Part shown: in pieces, positions 6,607 to 9,717 of the stretch
Position numbering within the stretch: position 1 is the stretch's first letter
How the letters are laid out: every line of letters starts with the position of its first letter
Position numbers and translations under genes: made by a program
DNA from: CAYGDT01 sp964348745
GTDB taxonomy: Bacteria > Patescibacteriota > Gracilibacteria > Peribacterales > Peribacteraceae
Length of the DNA stretch: 9,717 bases
Direction of reading: 5' to 3'
Assembly (NCBI GenBank): GCA_964348745.1
Contig: CAYGDT010000057.1
Location: 1 to 9,717, forward strand
Notes under the pieces: model-generated
The model's input: only the letters and a program-made list of their open reading frames with translations
Database searches by the model: none
What the model was told of the DNA's origin: nothing

Positions 6607-6701
6607 TCTTAGCTTATGATACAGCGCAATATTCCTACTCTGAAAATTTTTAACTTTCCTGCTCTCTATCACGCATCAGATTCTTATTTTAGCATTGTGT
6701 C

Positions 6702-7343
6702 ATGCTTGCGGAGTTCCTCGATCTCTTCTTCCCACGCTCCTCCCTGCGCGGTAGCAGCGGCGCATGGATGACGAGTGATGAATGGAAGGATATTCCGCTC
6801 CGTGTACGCACCGAACATTCACCCTCGCTGCAAGCACGCGGACTTTCCGCACTCGATTCTCTCACGTCGGCGTGCGATTACCGCGACTCGCTGCTTCTCC
6901 AGCGCGCGATATATACGTTCAAGTACAAACGCGTGCCGGAACTCGGCAAACGCCTTGGAGAGTTCATCATAGAAGCAGGCGCACGCGGAACCATTCAGCA
7001 TGCGGTACTTGTTCCGGTTCCGTTGCACTGGGTACGTCTCTTTGACCGCGGATTTAATCAGGCAAACCTGCTCGCGCTCTTCGCATCGCAGGCATTCCGT
7101 CTTCCCGTTCGGCACCTGCTCCGCCGCACGCGCGATACCGGGCATCAGGCGTGGCGCACTCGCGCACAGCGGATGTCTGCGATGCACGGAGCGTTTGCGG
7201 TACGACGGCCGTCGCAGGTCACCCTTCATGTCATTCTTATTGATGATATTTCTACGACCGGTGCGACGCTCGATGCGTGCGCACGCGTGCTGAAACTTGC
7301 AGGTGCAAAGCGTGTCGATGCCTGGGTCATCGCTCGCGGGTAG
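6702..7343 (+). CDS. comF: ComF-family phosphoribosyltransferase-like protein
   Basis: ComF proteins have a type I phosphoribosyltransferase fold and, in competent bacteria, help move transforming single-stranded DNA in the cytoplasm. The 213-residue product has the family order: ALDSLTSACDYRDSLLLQ (50-67), a lysine-rich FKYKRVPELGKRL segment (73-85), PVPLHWVRLFDRGFNQ (105-120), the RTRDTGHQ...R segment (142-157), and the PRPP-binding loop VILIDDISTTGATLD (177-191). The N-terminal zinc finger with four cysteines seen in many ComF proteins is missing: the first 45 residues have no cysteine. The start ATG at 6702 has no Shine-Dalgarno motif; the N-terminus begins MLAEFLDLFFP, as in many members, so the start is credible. 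It stands alone as the first plus-strand gene, 175 bases before the protease. A role in DNA uptake is inferred from the family. Confidence 0.92.
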   Translation: MLAEFLDLFFPRSSLRGSSGAWMTSDEWKDIPLRVRTEHSPSLQARGLSALDSLTSACDYRDSLLLQRAIYTFKYKRVPELGKRLGEFIIEAGARGTIQHAVLVPVPLHWVRLFDRGFNQANLLALFASQAFRLPVRHLLRRTRDTGHQAWRTRAQRMSAMHGAFAVRRPSQVTLHVILIDDISTTGATLDACARVLKLAGAKRVDAWVIARG

Positions 7344-7386
7344 TCATCATTGAGCCATGCATCGTGTGCCACTGTCGTGATGTGTG

Positions 7387-7421
7387 TTCGCGCGTACAAA
7401 CTTGCGCGGAAATATTTTTTT
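7387..7421 (+). terminator. Possible intrinsic terminator after comF
   Basis: CGCGC (7389-7393) pairs with GCGCG (7404-7408), with two more weak outer pairs, over a ten-base loop. A run of seven T begins about six bases after the stem (7415-7421). The gap before the T-run is longer than ideal. It lies 44 bases after the comF stop; the same T-rich run borders the DnaA-box-like pair and may have another role. Confidence 0.35.
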
Positions 7422-7444
7422 CTTTTACTTGCAACATGAAGTGG

Positions 7445-7470
7445 TGTGGAAAACTTTTCAGTTATCCACG
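7445..7470. promoter_or_regulatory. Inverted pair of DnaA-box-like sequences
   Basis: TTTTCCACA on the minus strand (7453-7445) and TTATCCACG on the plus strand (7462-7470) each match the consensus DnaA box TTATCCACA at eight of nine positions and face each other eight bases apart. A T-rich run (about 7410-7430) adjoins. They lie in the 175-base gap before the rseP-dnaA unit, where a replication origin or a DnaA autoregulatory site is expected. Only two boxes are visible, so this is a candidate. Confidence 0.4.
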
Positions 7471-7518
7471 CACAGGGTACGATCCCGTTCCTGCACCTTC
7501 CACCCCGGTGCCGGTTGT

Positions 7519-8643
7519 ATGATGACCATCCTCATTTCTGCGTTGGCATTTCTCGTGTTGTTGTCGATTCTCATTCTTATTCATGAACTCGGACACTACA
7601 CCGCAGCAAGGATCTTCGGCGTCGTTGTGGAGGAATTTGGCTTCGGACTGCCACCAAAGGCAAAGCGTCTCTTTAAGAAAGCGGGGACCGAATTTACACT
7701 CAACTGGATTCCCTTCGGAGGATTCGTCCGTCTGAAAGGAGAGAATGCAGAGACGGAACAAGCGCGTCGAACCAAAGGAAGTTTCGGTGCGGCGCCGGTA
7801 TACGCACGCATCATTATTCTGCTGGCCGGCGTGTTTATGAATCTGCTGCTTGCGGTCGTCATTTTTACCATCGGGTTTTCGTACGGTCGTTGGATTCCGA
7901 CTTACATTTCGTACGAAGCCATGGAGACTGCGGGCAAGAGCGGGGAAATTCATCTGGTAATGAGTGTGATGATTGATAATGTGATCAGCGGAGGTGGTGC
8001 GGCAAAGGCCGGCGTTCCTGCAAAAAGCCTTGTGCGTACGGTCGATGGTACGATCATTCAGAATGTTGCGGATATTACCGATCTGCAAAAGGGAAAGACG
8101 ACAGTCACTTACGGAATTTCACCCGTTGTTGATGGAATACCTTTGTCTGATGTCCAGGAGTTTGCCGTGCAGCTTACCGATGAGCGCTCGGGCATTGTTA
8201 TCGTGCCATACCCGCTCGATTTGTATGCGCCGCGACGCGATATTGCAACTGCATTCGGTCTGGCCGTACGCGAGTCGAAAATCATGATGCAGCAAACAGT
8301 GCTTGGCATCGGAAAATTATTCTCATCGCTTGCACAAACCGGCACCGTTCCGGAGGGCATCGCAGGCATTATCGGTATAGCGGAGCTGACCCATGGCGCA
8401 GTGCAGCAGGGATTCATGCATTATCTGCGTCTTGTGGCGTTACTTAGCCTCAGTCTTGCAGCACTGAATATCTTGCCGTTTCCGGCGCTCGATGGCGGGC
8501 GTTTGGTCTTCGTTCTTGTCGAGTGGATCGTGCGCCGTCCGGTGAATCGGACGTTTGAAGTGACCACCAATGCAATTGGATTTGTGTTCCTCATCCTTCT
8601 TATTCTTCTTATTACGTTTAATGACATCATCCGTCTCTTCTAA
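7519..8643 (+). CDS. rseP: RseP-type site-2 membrane zinc metalloprotease (peptidase M50)
   Basis: Site-2 proteases cut transmembrane segments of anti-sigma factors and signal peptide remnants within the membrane. The 374-residue protein has the expected layout: TM1 (3-21) running into the zinc motif HELGH (His22, Glu23, His26), the FGGFVRLKGE membrane-associated segment (about 70-80), TM2 (95-120), an extracytoplasmic PDZ-like region (about 150-232), TM3 (301-318), the second active-site motif NILPFPALDGGR (Asp325), and TM4 (353-371). The PDZ ligand loop is divergent: AKAGVPAKSL replaces the usual AGL-x-x-GD pattern. The start is taken at the ATG-ATG pair (7519/7522), because family proteins begin directly with TM1; an in-frame ATG at 7384 would add 45 unrelated residues. 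No Shine-Dalgarno motif is present. The stop lies inside dnaA. The substrate is unknown. Confidence 0.95.
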   Translation: MMTILISALAFLVLLSILILIHELGHYTAARIFGVVVEEFGFGLPPKAKRLFKKAGTEFTLNWIPFGGFVRLKGENAETEQARRTKGSFGAAPVYARIIILLAGVFMNLLLAVVIFTIGFSYGRWIPTYISYEAMETAGKSGEIHLVMSVMIDNVISGGGAAKAGVPAKSLVRTVDGTIIQNVADITDLQKGKTTVTYGISPVVDGIPLSDVQEFAVQLTDERSGIVIVPYPLDLYAPRRDIATAFGLAVRESKIMMQQTVLGIGKLFSSLAQTGTVPEGIAGIIGIAELTHGAVQQGFMHYLRLVALLSLSLAALNILPFPALDGGRLVFVLVEWIVRRPVNRTFEVTTNAIGFVFLILLILLITFNDIIRLF

Positions 8644-9717
8644 TAGCGGCGTTACACAGACGGAGCTCAAAACTCTGTGGACTGCGGTACTGCAAAAACT
8701 CGAGAAGAAACTGCAGCGCACGGAGTTTATCACTTGGTTTCGTGATACGGCGCTGCTTGGCCGCGATGGGGGTACGGTCTTCATTGGTATTCCGCTTCCG
8801 ACGGTCATGAATTGGCATCTGGAGCGCTACCAATCTCTTACGCTTGAGTTGTTTAAAGAGATCGATGCCGGTATCACGCAGATCGTGTATACCGTTGATG
8901 GGGTACTCAAAGATAATCGGCAACGATCGGTGGATCTGCTCGATCAATTTCCTGAAAACAAGAAGCGCAAGCTTCCCGGAAAACAGGAGGTGCGCATGGC
9001 CGAAGGGTTGGTCAGCAAGATTCTTAATCCACGCTACGGCTTGGATAACTTCGTCGTCGGGTCCGGCAATCGTCTGGCTCATGCGGCTTGCAGCGCGGTC
9101 TCCGTCTCTCCCGGTGGGAAATACAATCCGCTCTTTCTGTATGGGGGCGTCGGACTGGGAAAGACGCACCTTTTGCAGGGGACCGGCAACGCCATTCTCC
9201 AAAGAAATCCAAAAGCCATTGTTGTCTACACAACATCGGAGGATTTCACCAATCAGGTCGTCGAGGCAATCCGCGGACAGAAGATGGAAAACCTGCGCAA
9301 GCGGTACCGGCAGGTCGATGTTCTCATCGTGGATGATATCCAGTTTATCGCCAACAAAGAGCGTACGCAGGAGGAATTTTTCCACACGTTCAATACGCTC
9401 TACGAAGCCGGCAAGCAGATCATCATCTCATCCGACCGCCCGCCCGATGAATTGCTGCTCGAAGACCGCCTCGTGTCGCGTTTTGAACGCGGCATGATTG
9501 CCGATGTTTCCGAACCGGATTATGAAACGAGACTCGCGATTCTGCATGAAAAATCGAAAGATTACGAACTCTTCATCGATCTGAATGTCTTGCAGTTTAT
9601 CGCGGAGCACACTACGAAGAACGTTCGCGAGCTGGAGGGAATCCTTATGCAGGCTGTTGCGCAGTACGAACTGGAACAGCGCATGCCGACGATTAAATCC
9701 ATCGCTGAAATCATGAG
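8621..9717 (+). CDS. dnaA: Chromosomal replication initiator DnaA, N-terminal part, cut by the window edge
   Basis: DnaA binds DnaA boxes at oriC as an ATP-dependent oligomer, melts the origin and loads the helicase. From ATG 8621, 365 codons are open to the edge, against about 450 for the family. Domain I (about 12-85) includes LWTAVLQKLEKKLQRTEF; a short linker follows; the AAA+ domain shows Walker A GGVGLGKT (175-182), Walker B VLIVDDIQ (234-241, Asp238/Asp239), sensor 1 SSDR (270-273), box VII RLVSRFERG with the arginine finger Arg287, and sensor 2 VRELEG with Arg336. The DNA-binding domain IV lies beyond the window. The start overlaps the last 23 bases of the protease gene in another frame, so translation is probably coupled; there is no Shine-Dalgarno motif. 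dnaA directly downstream of a site-2 protease is not the usual dnaA-dnaN arrangement. Confidence 0.96.
   Translation, partial: MTSSVSSNSGVTQTELKTLWTAVLQKLEKKLQRTEFITWFRDTALLGRDGGTVFIGIPLPTVMNWHLERYQSLTLELFKEIDAGITQIVYTVDGVLKDNRQRSVDLLDQFPENKKRKLPGKQEVRMAEGLVSKILNPRYGLDNFVVGSGNRLAHAACSAVSVSPGGKYNPLFLYGGVGLGKTHLLQGTGNAILQRNPKAIVVYTTSEDFTNQVVEAIRGQKMENLRKRYRQVDVLIVDDIQFIANKERTQEEFFHTFNTLYEAGKQIIISSDRPPDELLLEDRLVSRFERGMIADVSEPDYETRLAILHEKSKDYELFIDLNVLQFIAEHTTKNVRELEGILMQAVAQYELEQRMPTIKSIAEIM

Noticed and set aside
7384..7518. 45-residue N-terminal extension of the site-2 protease
   Set aside because: Family members begin directly with TM1 and HELGH; the extension has no family character and covers the terminator-like stem and DnaA-box-like pair.
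7462..8088. Minus-strand open frame of 208 codons
   Set aside because: It is antisense to the protease gene and encodes no recognisable motif.
8627..9385. Minus-strand open frame of 252 codons
   Set aside because: It is antisense to dnaA, whose Walker, sensor and arginine-finger motifs are intact on the plus strand.

Overview
The window is bacterial chromosomal DNA with mixed base composition, dense coding and the standard code: stops are TGA, TAA, TAG, TAA, TAG and TAA, and no confident gene has an internal TGA. Very few starts carry a Shine-Dalgarno motif. A roughly 1600-residue orphan protein, a hicBA pair, an encoded tRNA CCA end and compact GC-rich hairpin repeats make me suspect a Patescibacteria/CPR genome of the Peregrinibacteria-Peribacteria type. 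That assignment is inference; no marker gene here settles it.

Left part, minus strand (1-6525), in order of transcription from right to left: tRNA-Val(GAC) at 6449-6525; a strong hairpin element directly abutting its CCA end (6386-6448); a type II toxin-antitoxin pair hicB-hicA (6314-5853); a branched hairpin element (5725-5826) followed by AT-rich DNA and a consensus -10 box; then a three-gene run made of a small two-helix membrane protein (5586-5107), a giant soluble protein with an HEKGH zinc-protease motif (5105-288), and the first 83 codons of dUTPase (249-1, running off the left edge). The giant gene fills half of the window and is the least explained part of it.

Right part, plus strand (6526-9717): an intergenic stretch with two small hairpins; a ComF-family phosphoribosyltransferase without the usual zinc finger (6702-7343); an intergenic stretch with a possible terminator and two inverted DnaA-box-like sequences beside a T-rich run (7344-7518); an RseP-type site-2 membrane protease (7519-8643); and dnaA (8621 to the right edge), whose start lies inside the end of the protease gene.

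The genes point away from each other around 6526-6701. Together with dnaA and the DnaA-box-like pair, this makes a replication origin in or near 6526-7518 plausible. The protease and dnaA are probably translationally coupled. The membrane protein, giant protein and dut are probably one transcript. hicBA lies between two copies of an eight-base sequence identical to the 3' end of the tRNA, each followed by a hairpin element, which may mark a mobile or tRNA-associated cassette.

No CRISPR array, rRNA, insertion sequence or transposase was seen. No gene-free stretch exceeds 300 bases.
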